Below, piece after piece: positions 1 through 6,514 of a DNA stretch of 10,390 nucleotides. The notes beneath the pieces are model-generated. The model saw only the letters and a list, made by a program, of their open reading frames with translations, had not been told where the DNA came from and did not search any database. This DNA comes from DATFPK01 sp035264885 (GTDB lineage: Bacteria > Actinomycetota > Thermoleophilia > Solirubrobacterales > 70-9): the NCBI GenBank assembly GCA_035264885.1, contig DATFPK010000103.1, forward strand, positions 1 through 10,390, in the 5' to 3' direction. The position numbers and the translations under genes are program-made. Every line of letters begins with the position of its first letter. The stretch's first letter is position 1.

Positions 1-1211
1 GCCACCGTGGCGCCCTCGCGCGAGGCAAGGGCGGCGACGGCCGCCATCATCGCGATCCGGTGGTCCCCGGCCGCGTCGACGCGGCCGCCGCGCAGCCCAC
101 CCGTGCCGGTCACCGCGAGCCCGTCCTCGGCGGTCTCGACCTCGGCGCCCATGGCGCGCAGCGCAGCCGCGACGGTCTCGATCCGGTCGGACTCCTTGCG
201 GCGCAGCTCGGCGGCATCGCGGATGACAGTCGTGCCCTCGGCGAAGCAGCCCGCCAGCGCGACGAGCGGCAGCTCGTCGATCGCCAACGGGATCACGTCC
301 CCGCCGGCCTCGGTGGCCCGCAGCTCGGAGTGGCGGGCGCGGAGGCTCCCGTCCGGCTCGCCGCCGGACTCGCCTTCCTCTTCGGCCTCGACCGCCGCGC
401 CCATTCGCTCAAGCACCCGCAGCAGGCCGGTCCGGGTCGGGTTGAGACCCACGCCCTCGAGGGTCACCTCTCCGCCGGGGACCAGCAGTGCCGCGACGAG
501 GAAGAACGCCGCCGAGGAGAAGTCGCCGGGCACGGCGATCTCGACGGGCGCGAGCCCGTCGGCCGGGGCGACCCGGATGCGCCCGGCATCGCTGCTCACC
601 TCGGCGCCGGCGGCGCCCAGCAGGCGCTCGGTGTGGTCACGGGTCGGTGCCGGTTCGGCCACCGCAGTCTCGCCCTCGGCCAGCAGGCCCGCGAGAAGCA
701 GGCACGACTTGACCTGGGCGCTGGCAACCGGCAGCCCGTAGTCGATCCCGCTGAGCGGCGCGCCCGCGACCCGGAGCGGTGGGCGGCCGTCCTCGGCCGC
801 GACCCGTGCCCCCATCAGCCGCAGCGGCTCGACGACACGGTCGACCGGGCGGCGGCGGATCGAGTCGTCGCCGTCCAGGGTCCACTCCCCCTCGGGTTGC
901 CCCGCGAGCCATCCGGGCAGGACCCGCAGCAGGGTGCCCGCGTTACCGACGTCGATCGCGGCGCTGGGGGCGCCGCGGAGGCCGACCCCCCGGATGCGGA
1001 GGTCCCCGCCTGCTCCCGCCTCCACCCCGGAGCCGAGGGCGCGCACCGCCGCCACGGTCGATCCCGTGTCGGCGGAGTCGAGGTAGTTACTCACGGCCGT
1101 CTCTCCGTCGGCCATCGCGCCGATCAGCGCGGCACGGTGGGAGATGCTCTTGTCGGCCGGGGGGCGCAGGCGCCCTGCGAGGCGCCCGGCCGGCTCGAAG
1201 CGGCGCTCCAT
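1..1211 (-). CDS. aroA: 3-phosphoshikimate 1-carboxyvinyltransferase (EPSP synthase), C-terminus cut by window edge
   Basis: EPSP synthase joins shikimate-3-phosphate and PEP in the sixth shikimate step, in the cytoplasm. The minus-strand frame gives 403 codons from ATG at 1211 and is still open at base 1; the family is about 430 residues, so roughly 25 are missing. Visible motifs are DKSISHR (20-26), GNAGTLLR (89-96), GDDSIRRRP (114-122), SAQVKS (164-169), TRDHTE (190-195), NPTRTG (257-262), DELP (312-315), RRKESDR (337-343) and DHRIAM (383-388). D312, E340, R343 and R385 match the E. coli active-site residues D313, E341, R344 and R386. The Gly of GNAGT (G92, equivalent to E. coli G96) is kept, so glyphosate sensitivity is the simplest expectation. 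Motif style is closer to the Bacillus/CP4 branch than to E. coli. An acidic Glu/Gly-rich loop lies at 275-289. The start is 2 bases after the tyrA stop with no clear ribosome site, so translational coupling is likely. Confidence 0.96.
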   Translation of the reverse strand, partial: MERRFEPAGRLAGRLRPPADKSISHRAALIGAMADGETAVSNYLDSADTGSTVAAVRALGSGVEAGAGGDLRIRGVGLRGAPSAAIDVGNAGTLLRVLPGWLAGQPEGEWTLDGDDSIRRRPVDRVVEPLRLMGARVAAEDGRPPLRVAGAPLSGIDYGLPVASAQVKSCLLLAGLLAEGETAVAEPAPTRDHTERLLGAAGAEVSSDAGRIRVAPADGLAPVEIAVPGDFSSAAFFLVAALLVPGGEVTLEGVGLNPTRTGLLRVLERMGAAVEAEEEGESGGEPDGSLRARHSELRATEAGGDVIPLAIDELPLVALAGCFAEGTTVIRDAAELRRKESDRIETVAAALRAMGAEVETAEDGLAVTGTGGLRGGRVDAAGDHRIAMMAAVAALASREGATV

Positions 1212-1213
1212 GC

Positions 1214-2299
1214 TCAGCCGCTCTGACCGACCACGGAGACGGAGTGGCCCAGGCCGCGGACCAGGGCAGCGGCGCGCTCGGCCTCCCCTGAGCCGGCGAC
1301 CCAGAGCGAGATCGCGCCGGACGACATGTCCTGGGCCGGGTAGAGCGCCATGTCCTCGATGTTGACCCCGCCGCGCCCGAGGGCCAGCGCCAGCTCGGCC
1401 ACCGTCCCCGGCCGGTTCGGCACCCGCACGCGGATTTCCCGGAGCGCGCCGCCGCCGGCCTCGGCCTCGACCAGCGCTCGCCGGCCCGCGCCGGCCGCGG
1501 CGTGCCAGGCCGCGACGTCGTCGCGATCTCCCTCGCGGATCAGCCGGCCCGCTTCGCGCAACCGTTCCGCGGCGGCCTCGACCACGTCTGCGACCGCCTC
1601 GCGGTTGGCGGCGAAGATGTCCCCCCAGATCGCCGGGTTGGCACCGGCCACGCGCGTGGTGTCGCGCAGGCTCGGGCCGACCTCGGGCAGGCGGCCGGGG
1701 TCCCTGGTGAGCTCGTCGGCGGCCTGGGCGGCCAGGACGTTGGCGAGGACGTGCGGCAGGTGGCTGATGGTCGCCATCAGCCGGTCGTGGGAGTCGGGAT
1801 CGATCGCCTGGGGCCGGGCACCGAGCTCGGCGACGGCCCGCTGAAGCCGGTCGTAGAGGAGGCCGCTGGAGCGCTCGGTCGGCGTCAGGTACCAGCGGGC
1901 GCCGTCGAAGAGGTCCGCGCGGGCGTTCTCGATCCCGGCCGTCTCGGCACCGGCAAGCGGGTGACCGCCGATGAAGCGCTCGTCGTCCCCCGCCGCGGCG
2001 ACGATCTCCCGCTTGGTGGAGCCGACGTCGGTGACGACGCACTCCGACCCGGCCGCCGCCAGCGCCTCGGCGACCAGCACCGGCAGGGCGCCGACCGGCG
2101 CCGCGCAGAAGACGACGTCGGCGCCCGCGCAGGCGTGGGCGACCGAGTCAGCGATCGAGTCGATGGCGCCCGCCTCGACGGCGCCGTCCAGGCTCTCGCG
2201 GCGGGCGTCAAAGCCGCTGACCTCGGCATCGAGGCGGCGCCGCGCCGCCAGCCCGATCGAACCGCCGATCAGGCCGACGCCGAGGACCGCGACCTTCAT
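1214..2299 (-). CDS. tyrA: Prephenate dehydrogenase with C-terminal ACT domain
   Basis: This enzyme oxidatively decarboxylates prephenate to 4-hydroxyphenylpyruvate, the precursor of tyrosine. The 361-residue protein opens with a Rossmann fold (GVGLIGGS, 7-14), followed by DVGSTK (91-96), GGHPLAGAE (111-119, with the conserved His113), ISHLPH (178-183) and the helical dimerisation domain containing DTTRVAG and NPAIWGDIF (213-229). Residues about 287-356 form an ACT domain beginning LREIRVRVPNRPGT, which in related TyrA proteins is tied to feedback control by tyrosine; that control is inferred here. There is no fused chorismate mutase, which fits the separate aroH in this window. The ATG overlaps the stop of the DAHP synthase gene by four bases (ATGA), and aroA follows 2 bases after the stop, so the three genes are almost certainly one translationally coupled unit. 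Confidence 0.96.
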   Translation of the reverse strand: MKVAVLGVGLIGGSIGLAARRRLDAEVSGFDARRESLDGAVEAGAIDSIADSVAHACAGADVVFCAAPVGALPVLVAEALAAAGSECVVTDVGSTKREIVAAAGDDERFIGGHPLAGAETAGIENARADLFDGARWYLTPTERSSGLLYDRLQRAVAELGARPQAIDPDSHDRLMATISHLPHVLANVLAAQAADELTRDPGRLPEVGPSLRDTTRVAGANPAIWGDIFAANREAVADVVEAAAERLREAGRLIREGDRDDVAAWHAAAGAGRRALVEAEAGGGALREIRVRVPNRPGTVAELALALGRGGVNIEDMALYPAQDMSSGAISLWVAGSGEAERAAALVRGLGHSVSVVGQSG

Positions 2300-3378
2300 C
2301 CGGCGCGGCGCGCCCTGACCGCCTCGGCGAGGCGGCCGAGCACCGAGATGGTGCCGTCCCAGTCCATGCAGGCGTCGGTGATCGACTGCCCGTAGGTCAG
2401 CGACGCCTCATCGGTGAGGTCCTGTCGCCCCGCAACCAGGAAGGACTCCAGCATCACGCCGACGATGGCGGTGCTGCCGCCCGCCACCTGGTCGGCGATC
2501 TCGCCCGCCGCTGCGGACTGGCGCTCGGGGTCCTTGCGGCTGTTGTCGTGCGAAGCGTCGATCACCAGCCGCTCGGGGAGGCCGGCGGCGCGCAGCCGCG
2601 CCAGTGCCGCCTCGACGTCGTCGCGGCCGAAGTTCGGTCCCCCCCGGCCGCCGCGCAGGATCACGTGGCCGTCGGGGTTGCCGGTCGTGTGGTGGATCGC
2701 CGGCGCGCCGTTGTCGTCGATCCCGGCGAACGCGTGCGAGACCGAGGCGGCGCGGACCGCGTCGACCGCGACCTGGACGTCGCCGTCTGTCCGGTTCTTG
2801 AAGCCGATCGGCATCGAGAGGCCGGAGCCGAGCTGCCGGTGGATCTGGCTCTCGGCCGTGCGGGCTCCGATCGCGCCCCAGGAGACCGCGTCGGCGATGT
2901 ACTGCGGGGTGATCGGGTCGAGGAACTCGCAGCCGATCGGCAGGCCGAGGTCGAGGACCTCGAGCAGCAGCATCCGGGCGAGCCGCAGGCCGGTGTTGAC
3001 GTCGCCGCTGCCGTCGAGGTGTGGGTCGTTGATCAGGCCCTTCCAGCCGGTGGTGGTCCGCGGCTTCTCGAAGTAGACGCGCATCGCGATCAGCAGGTCC
3101 TCGCCGAGCTCGCCGGCGACCCGGCTGAGCCGCTGCGCGTACTCGTGCGCCGCCTCGACGTCGTGGACGCTGCAGGGGCCGACCACGACGAGGAGCCGGT
3201 CGTCGCTCCTCCCGAGGACGTCGACGACCGCCTGGCGCCCGGCGATCACGGCCTCCTCGCGACCGTCGCCCAGCGGCAGCTCCTCGAGCAGCATGACCGG
3301 CGGCGCGAGCTCGACGATCCGCTCGATGCGGCGGTCGCGAACCCGGTCCCGCGTCTTCTGTTCCACCCCGATCATCAT
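2296..3378 (-). CDS. aroF: 3-deoxy-7-phosphoheptulonate (DAHP) synthase, class I AroFGH type
   Basis: DAHP synthase condenses PEP with erythrose-4-phosphate, the entry step of the shikimate pathway. The 360-residue product aligns by eye along the whole E. coli AroG/AroF length. Metal and catalytic residues are present: C69 in GPCS, K105 in EKPRTTTGWKG, H277 in DASHDNSRK, E311 in MLESFL and D335 in SITDACMDW. GARTAESQIHRQL (171-183) and GFKNRTDG (192-199) are also typical. The gene name is a choice: the sequence does not show which amino acid inhibits the enzyme. A TTG seven codons upstream (3399) is in frame, but GGAGAGAGG at 3397-3389 lies 10 bases before the ATG at 3378, so ATG is preferred; a second ATG follows at once. 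Many actinobacteria rely on the unrelated-looking class II enzyme, so a class I alpha type is worth noting. It heads the aroF-tyrA-aroA unit after a 266-base gap. Confidence 0.95.
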   Translation of the reverse strand: MMIGVEQKTRDRVRDRRIERIVELAPPVMLLEELPLGDGREEAVIAGRQAVVDVLGRSDDRLLVVVGPCSVHDVEAAHEYAQRLSRVAGELGEDLLIAMRVYFEKPRTTTGWKGLINDPHLDGSGDVNTGLRLARMLLLEVLDLGLPIGCEFLDPITPQYIADAVSWGAIGARTAESQIHRQLGSGLSMPIGFKNRTDGDVQVAVDAVRAASVSHAFAGIDDNGAPAIHHTTGNPDGHVILRGGRGGPNFGRDDVEAALARLRAAGLPERLVIDASHDNSRKDPERQSAAAGEIADQVAGGSTAIVGVMLESFLVAGRQDLTDEASLTYGQSITDACMDWDGTISVLGRLAEAVRARRAG

Positions 3379-3388
3379 CTTGTCGCTG

Positions 3389-3397
3389 CCTCTCTCC
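3389..3397 (-). promoter_or_regulatory. Ribosome binding site of the DAHP synthase gene
   Basis: The minus strand reads GGAGAGAGG, ending 10 bases before the ATG at 3378. It is one of the few good Shine-Dalgarno sites in the window and it decides the start: the upstream TTG (3399) would place this site inside the coding region. Downstream genes of the unit (tyrA, aroA) have no such site, consistent with coupled translation. Confidence 0.65.
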
Positions 3398-3408
3398 AAA
3401 GCCGGAAG

Positions 3409-3436
3409 ATCGTACTTTCTGCGCGCTTGCGGCCAA
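3409..3436 (-). promoter_or_regulatory. Possible sigma70-like promoter for aroF-tyrA-aroA
   Basis: On the minus strand TTGGCC (3436-3431) and TACGAT (3414-3409) are separated by 16 bases. Each matches the -35 and -10 consensus at four of six positions. A transcript from here would start near 3402 and have a leader of about 25 bases holding the ribosome site. This competes with the idea that transcription begins further upstream and is attenuated after a leader peptide; both promoters could exist. In DNA of this composition a match of this quality can arise by chance. Confidence 0.25.
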
Positions 3437-3445
3437 AAAGGCCAT

Positions 3446-3509
3446 GCACGCGACGTGGGAACGGCGCCCGGCGGTCGAGAACTCGGATGCGCGGCGAGGG
3501 GCCGCGTGC
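3446..3509 (-). promoter_or_regulatory. Possible attenuator RNA with alternative stems after the aromatic leader ORF
   Basis: Three short pairings can be drawn on the minus-strand RNA. Stem one is a 6-bp hairpin, CGCGGC (3506-3501) with GCCGCG (3495-3490) and a 5-base loop. Stem two pairs GCACGCG (3509-3503) with CGCGTGC (3452-3446); six bases later comes a run of five T (3439-3435), so it could act as a weak terminator. Stem three pairs TGGCGA (3531-3526), inside the Trp-Arg codons of the leader ORF, with TCGCCG (3496-3491). Stems one and two share bases, as do stems one and three, which is the logic needed for ribosome-controlled attenuation. The stems are short, stem two has a 50-base loop, and GC-rich DNA yields such pairings easily, so this is a hypothesis. 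Confidence 0.2.
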
Positions 3510-3516
3510 CGGACGC

Positions 3517-3609
3517 CTAGCTAAATCGCCAATACCAGTAACCGCTTCGGGCAGCCGGGAGCGCGGCTTGGGTGCCGGTGGTGCTCGCGGTGGTGCCCGG
3601 GCGCTTCAA
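3517..3609 (-). CDS. Candidate aromatic leader peptide ending SGYWYWRFS
   Basis: In the gap between hisC and the DAHP synthase gene a minus-strand frame runs from TTG at 3609 to TAG at 3517, 30 codons. Its last codons are AGC GGT TAC TGG TAT TGG CGA TTT AGC, giving Ser-Gly-Tyr-Trp-Tyr-Trp-Arg-Phe-Ser. Five of six consecutive residues are aromatic and all three aromatic amino acids occur, just before the stop and about 140 bases ahead of the first enzyme of aromatic synthesis. This resembles classic leader peptides such as E. coli TrpL, which ends GWWRTS. The inferred role is to stall the ribosome when charged aromatic tRNAs are scarce. Against it: TTG is the only start in this stretch, no Shine-Dalgarno site precedes it, the frame stays open into hisC, and the local AT-rich patch alone favours Tyr, Trp and Phe codons. 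Confidence 0.35.
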   Translation of the reverse strand: MKRPGTTASTTGTQAALPAARSGYWYWRFS

Positions 3610-3644
3610 GGTCGTTGGGTTGTACCACGTACCCGTCGGGTTGG

Positions 3645-4751
3645 CTAGAGGATCTCGCCCAGAGCGACGAGGAAGCGGTCGTTGTCGGAGCGGGTGCCGT
3701 AGGTGACGCGGATGTGACCGGGACCGCCGAGCGGCGTGCCGGCGCGGACGAAGACGCCGCGCTCGGCGAGGGCGGCGACCACCACCACCTCCTCCTCCTC
3801 CTCCTCCTCGCCGGCCTCGCCGAGGCCGGCCCAGGAGAAGTTGGCCTGCGAGTCGGCGGTCGCCAGGCCGAGCTCGGCGAGTCCGTCCTCGACGTGGATC
3901 CGTTCGGCGATGTTGCCCTCGACCCGGCGCAGGACGTCGTCGCCGTGGAGGATCGCCTCGGCGGCGGCCGCCTGGGCCAGGGCGTTGACGCTGAACGGCT
4001 GGCGCACGGCGTCGACGGCGGTTCGGAACTTCGGCGCCGAGATCGAGTACCCGACCCGCAGGCCGGCGAGGCCGTAGCACTTGCTGAACGTCCGCAGGAG
4101 GACGAGGTTCGGGAAGCGGGCGAGCAGGTCAACGGTCGAGTCGGGGTCGTCGACCCCCTGGTACTCGATGTAGGCCTCGTCGAGGATCACCGTCACGTGG
4201 CCCGGCATCCGCTCGCAGAAGTCGGCGATCCGGCCGGCCGGTAGGTAGGTGCCCGTGGGGTTGTTCGGGTTGCAGACGATGGCGAGCTGGGTCGCCGCCG
4301 TGACCTCGGTCAGGATCGCGTCGAGGTCGTGGACGTCCTCCGCGGCGAGCGGCACGCGGATCTCGCGGGCGCCCGCGAGCGCCGCCAGGTACGGGTAGAT
4401 CGAGAAGGCGGGCCAGGCGTAGACGATCTCGTCGCCCGGCTCACAGAGCGCCAGCGCCGCCGCCAGGAGGATCTCGCAGGAGCCGTTGGAGACGGCGATC
4501 CGGGCGGGGTCGGTGTCGTAGCGGTCGGCCAAGCGGCGACGCAGCAGGGTCGCCGCCGGGTCCGGATACCGGTTCATCGATGCCGCTGCGCGGGCGATCG
4601 CCTCGACGACCTCCGGGTGGGGCGGGAACGGCGACTCGTTCGAGGCGAGCTGCGCGATCCCCTCGGCCCCGATTGACTCCGGCGCCTTGCCCTTCGGGAC
4701 CCCGGCCTGGTAGCCGGGCATCCGGGCCAGCTTCTGCGCGAACGTAACCAT
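3645..4751 (-). CDS. hisC: Histidinol-phosphate / aromatic aminotransferase (HisC family)
   Basis: A class I/II PLP aminotransferase of 368 residues. HisC converts imidazole acetol-phosphate to histidinol-phosphate; members in aromatic operons can also transaminate phenylpyruvate and hydroxyphenylpyruvate. Seen: LASNESPFPPHP (35-46), NRYPDPAA (60-67), SNGSCEIL (88-95), NPNNPTG (161-167), DEAY (191-194), the PLP lysine K224 in TFSKCYGLAGLRVGY, and the substrate-carboxylate Arg in HIRVTYGT (R348). A run of seven Glu then four Val (315-325) sits at the start of a helix in the small domain. The ATG at 4751 is preceded by AGGAG only 2 bases away, an unusually short spacing, but homology begins within the first ten residues and no better start exists. 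It lies between aroH and aroF-tyrA-aroA, recalling the B. subtilis hisC-tyrA-aroE order, so a dual role is plausible. Confidence 0.93.
   Translation of the reverse strand: MVTFAQKLARMPGYQAGVPKGKAPESIGAEGIAQLASNESPFPPHPEVVEAIARAAASMNRYPDPAATLLRRRLADRYDTDPARIAVSNGSCEILLAAALALCEPGDEIVYAWPAFSIYPYLAALAGAREIRVPLAAEDVHDLDAILTEVTAATQLAIVCNPNNPTGTYLPAGRIADFCERMPGHVTVILDEAYIEYQGVDDPDSTVDLLARFPNLVLLRTFSKCYGLAGLRVGYSISAPKFRTAVDAVRQPFSVNALAQAAAAEAILHGDDVLRRVEGNIAERIHVEDGLAELGLATADSQANFSWAGLGEAGEEEEEEEVVVVAALAERGVFVRAGTPLGGPGHIRVTYGTRSDNDRFLVALGEIL
3777..3809 (-). repeat. In-frame trinucleotide repeat inside hisC, (GAG)7 then GTG-type codons
   Basis: On the minus strand seven identical GAG codons (3809-3789) are followed by GTG GTG GTG GTC (3788-3777), encoding EEEEEEEVVVV. 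It is the only clear microsatellite in the window. Being a triplet repeat, slippage would lengthen or shorten the Glu run without a frameshift. In most HisC proteins the equivalent loop before the AALAERGV helix lacks such a run, so it looks like a lineage-specific expansion. Confidence 0.85.
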
Positions 4752-4769
4752 CGCTCCTAGATTATTTGC

Positions 4770-4814
4770 GGCGGCTTCGCCGCCTGACCTGCTGGTGCCG
4801 GAGCCAAAGCTCCG
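4770..4814 (-). repeat. Two hairpins in the aroH-hisC gap
   Basis: The 72-base space between the aroH stop and the hisC ATG holds two perfect 6-bp inverted repeats. In RNA order they are CGGAGC-TTTG-GCTCCG (4814-4799) and GGCGGC-GAA-GCCGCC (4784-4770), 14 bases apart. Neither is followed by a T run; the second is followed by the AT-rich GCAAATAATCT and then the hisC ribosome site. They could be a factor-assisted terminator for the scpA-to-aroH unit, an RNA-processing or stability element, or a REP-like palindrome pair. I cannot distinguish these from one copy. Confidence 0.55.
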
Positions 4815-4823
4815 AGCCCGACG

Positions 4824-5207
4824 TCACTGCGCCGCGTGCAAGTCCGAGCGAAGCGCCCGCGCCTCGCCCAGGTACGTGTGCGCCGGTCCGTGACCGGCCG
4901 GCGCGTAGTAGTGCACGAGGACCCTGATCACCCGCGGCATCGAGCCCGGCACGGCGATCTCACGGGCGCAGAGGAGCGGCACGTTCTCGAGCCCGACCCG
5001 GCGGGCGGCGACCGCCGGGAACTCGGCGGTCAGGTCCTCGGTGGTCGTGAAGATGCAGCTGATCATCGCCTCGGGGGCGAGGTCGTTGCGGTCCATCAGC
5101 TCGCGCATCAGCTCCTCGGTCGCGGCGAGGATCGCGTTGGGCTCGTCGAGCTCAGCCCGCGCGGCGCCACGCACGGCGAACAGGCGGGTGTCGGCCGGGT
5201 CGGTCAC
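4824..5207 (-). CDS. aroH: Chorismate mutase, AroH type
   Basis: Monofunctional chorismate mutase rearranges chorismate to prephenate, the shared precursor of Phe and Tyr. The 127-residue protein matches the trimeric B. subtilis AroH class in length and motifs. Active-site residues are all visible: R13 in AVRGA (B. subtilis R7), C80 and E83 in VPLLCAREIAV (C75, E78), R95 in RVIRVLVH (R90) and Y112 in HTYLGEA (Y108). The C-terminal ARALRSDL corresponds to VVLRPDL. The GTG start at 5207 overlaps the rluB stop as GTGA, which supports this start and suggests coupled translation; a weak GGAAG lies upstream. It supplies prephenate to TyrA encoded 2.5 kb downstream. A 72-base gap with two hairpins follows. 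Confidence 0.95.
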   Translation of the reverse strand: MTDPADTRLFAVRGAARAELDEPNAILAATEELMRELMDRNDLAPEAMISCIFTTTEDLTAEFPAVAARRVGLENVPLLCAREIAVPGSMPRVIRVLVHYYAPAGHGPAHTYLGEARALRSDLHAAQ

Positions 5208-5920
5208 GGCCGCGAATCTTCCCAGAGGCGGCGAACCTCATCCTCGCCGAGCCGGCGCGCCTCGCCCGGCTCGAGCCGCCCCAGGCCGAGCGACCCGAGC
5301 CGGACGCGGCAGAGATCCCGGACCTCGTTGCCGACCGCCTCAACCATCCGCCGCACCTGGCGGTTGCGCCCCTCCCGGAGCGTGATCTCGACCTCGCGCT
5401 CACCAGTCCGGCGTACCCGGGCGGGCTGCGTGGGGCCGTCCTCGAGGCGGACACCGCGCTCGAGGCGGCGCAGGTCGCGCTCTCCGGGCGGACGGCGAAG
5501 CTCCACGCGGTAGGTCTTCGCGACGCCGTGACGCGGATGGGTCAGCCGGTTGGCGAGCTCGCCGTCGTTGGTCAGCACCAGCAGGCCGGTCGAGTCGGCG
5601 TCGAGGCGGCCGACCGGGTAGAGCCTCGCGTCGGATTCGACCAGGTCGACGACCGCCCGCCGCCGGCCCGGCTCCCTGGCGGTCGACACGACGCCGGCCG
5701 GCTTGTTGAGGACCCAGACCTCCCGCGGCTCGGGTTCGACGGGGCCGCCGTCGACCCGGACGTCGTCCGCGGCGGTGACCGCGCGAGCGGGGTCGGTGAC
5801 GACCTGCCCTCCGACCGTCACCCGGCCGCGGGCGATCAGCTGCTCGGCGGCGCGACGGGAGGCGACTCCCGCGTGAGCGAGGTACTTGGCCAGGCGCACG
5901 CTCGGATTGTCCACCGCCAC
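5204..5920 (-). CDS. rluB: Pseudouridine synthase, RsuA/RluB/E/F family
   Basis: The protein isomerises a uridine in ribosomal RNA to pseudouridine, most likely in the 23S peptidyl transferase region, as RluB does. It has 238 residues with an N-terminal S4 RNA-binding domain (VRLAKYLAHAGVASRRAAEQLI, about 8-29) and a catalytic domain with LNKPAGVV (71-78), GRLDADSTGLLVLTNDG (104-120, catalytic Asp107), KTYRVEL (135-141) and the family signature EGRNRQVRRM (183-192). GTG at 5920 is taken as the start, but GTG codons at 5914 and 5899 are possible because no ribosome site is clear; the S4 domain begins right after the last of them. It follows scpB by 21 bases and overlaps aroH by four. The RluB subtype is inferred mainly from the scpA-scpB-rluB gene order. 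Confidence 0.93.
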   Translation of the reverse strand: MAVDNPSVRLAKYLAHAGVASRRAAEQLIARGRVTVGGQVVTDPARAVTAADDVRVDGGPVEPEPREVWVLNKPAGVVSTAREPGRRRAVVDLVESDARLYPVGRLDADSTGLLVLTNDGELANRLTHPRHGVAKTYRVELRRPPGERDLRRLERGVRLEDGPTQPARVRRTGEREVEITLREGRNRQVRRMVEAVGNEVRDLCRVRLGSLGLGRLEPGEARRLGEDEVRRLWEDSRP

Positions 5921-5941
5921 CGCAGGGGCCGGCCGAACCGC

Positions 5942-6514
5942 TCAGGTGGTGGCGCGCTGGTCCCCGGCCCGGATCAGGCGCTCGCGCAGGTCGCGCGCGT
6001 CCTCCGGCGTGGGGTCGAACCGAGAAGGATCGGGCAACGCGTCGAGGCCGGAGAGGCCGAACTGACGCTCGAAGAGCGCCGTCGTCCGGTGGATCACAGC
6101 GCCGAAGCGGGAGCGGCCGGACTCCTCGATCAACCCGCGCTCGGTCAGGGTCTGGACCGCTGACTCCGAGGCGACGCCGCGGATCCGGGCGATCTCCGGC
6201 CGTGAGACTGGCTGGAGGTAGGCGACGATCGCCAGCGTCTCGGCCTGGGCCTGGGTCAGAGGCGGCGTCCTCGGCTTTGCCAGCAGACGCCGGGCGGCCT
6301 CCTCGGAGCCCGGGTCGCTCGCCAGCGCGAAGCCGCCGCCCACCTCGCGCAGCACCACCCCTCGCCTCCCCTCACCCAGGTCCTCGCGCAGGACCTCGAG
6401 CGCCTCGGCCACCTGGCCCTCGCGGGCCTCGGTCGCCTCGACCAGCTCCTCCACCGAGACCGGCTGCGGCGACAGGAACAGGAGCGCCTCCACCGTCCTC
6501 GCCAGGTCCCTCAC
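5942..6514 (-). CDS. scpB: Segregation and condensation protein B
   Basis: ScpB is the accessory winged-helix subunit of the SMC-ScpA-ScpB condensin that organises and segregates the chromosome. The 190-residue protein has two winged-helix domains. The first opens with LARTVEALLFLSPQPVSVEEL (4-24). The second contains ETLAIVAYLQPVSRPEIARIRGV (92-114) and TLTERGLIEE followed by TTALFERQFGLSGLDALP (144-161), both typical of the family. The usual GRPILYGTT stretch before the last motif is replaced by GAVIHRTT, a modest divergence in the wing. The GTG start overlaps the scpA stop as GTGA, so the two partners are translationally coupled, the normal arrangement for this pair. Confidence 0.95.
   Translation of the reverse strand: MRDLARTVEALLFLSPQPVSVEELVEATEAREGQVAEALEVLREDLGEGRRGVVLREVGGGFALASDPGSEEAARRLLAKPRTPPLTQAQAETLAIVAYLQPVSRPEIARIRGVASESAVQTLTERGLIEESGRSRFGAVIHRTTALFERQFGLSGLDALPDPSRFDPTPEDARDLRERLIRAGDQRATT

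Noticed and set aside
60..1226. A 388-codon plus-strand frame opposite aroA.
   Set aside because: AroA on the minus strand has all catalytic motifs; the plus frame has no recognisable motif and is explained as an antisense shadow.
3379..3399. TTG at 3399 as the DAHP synthase start.
   Set aside because: It would put the GGAGAGAGG ribosome site inside the coding region and has no site of its own; ATG at 3378 fits better.
3400..3644. A tRNA or other known structured RNA gene in the hisC-aroF gap.
   Set aside because: No T-arm consensus, acceptor stem or other RNA signature could be found by reading both strands.
3777..3809. Phase-variable switching of hisC by the repeat.
   Set aside because: The unit is three bases, so slippage changes length but not frame.
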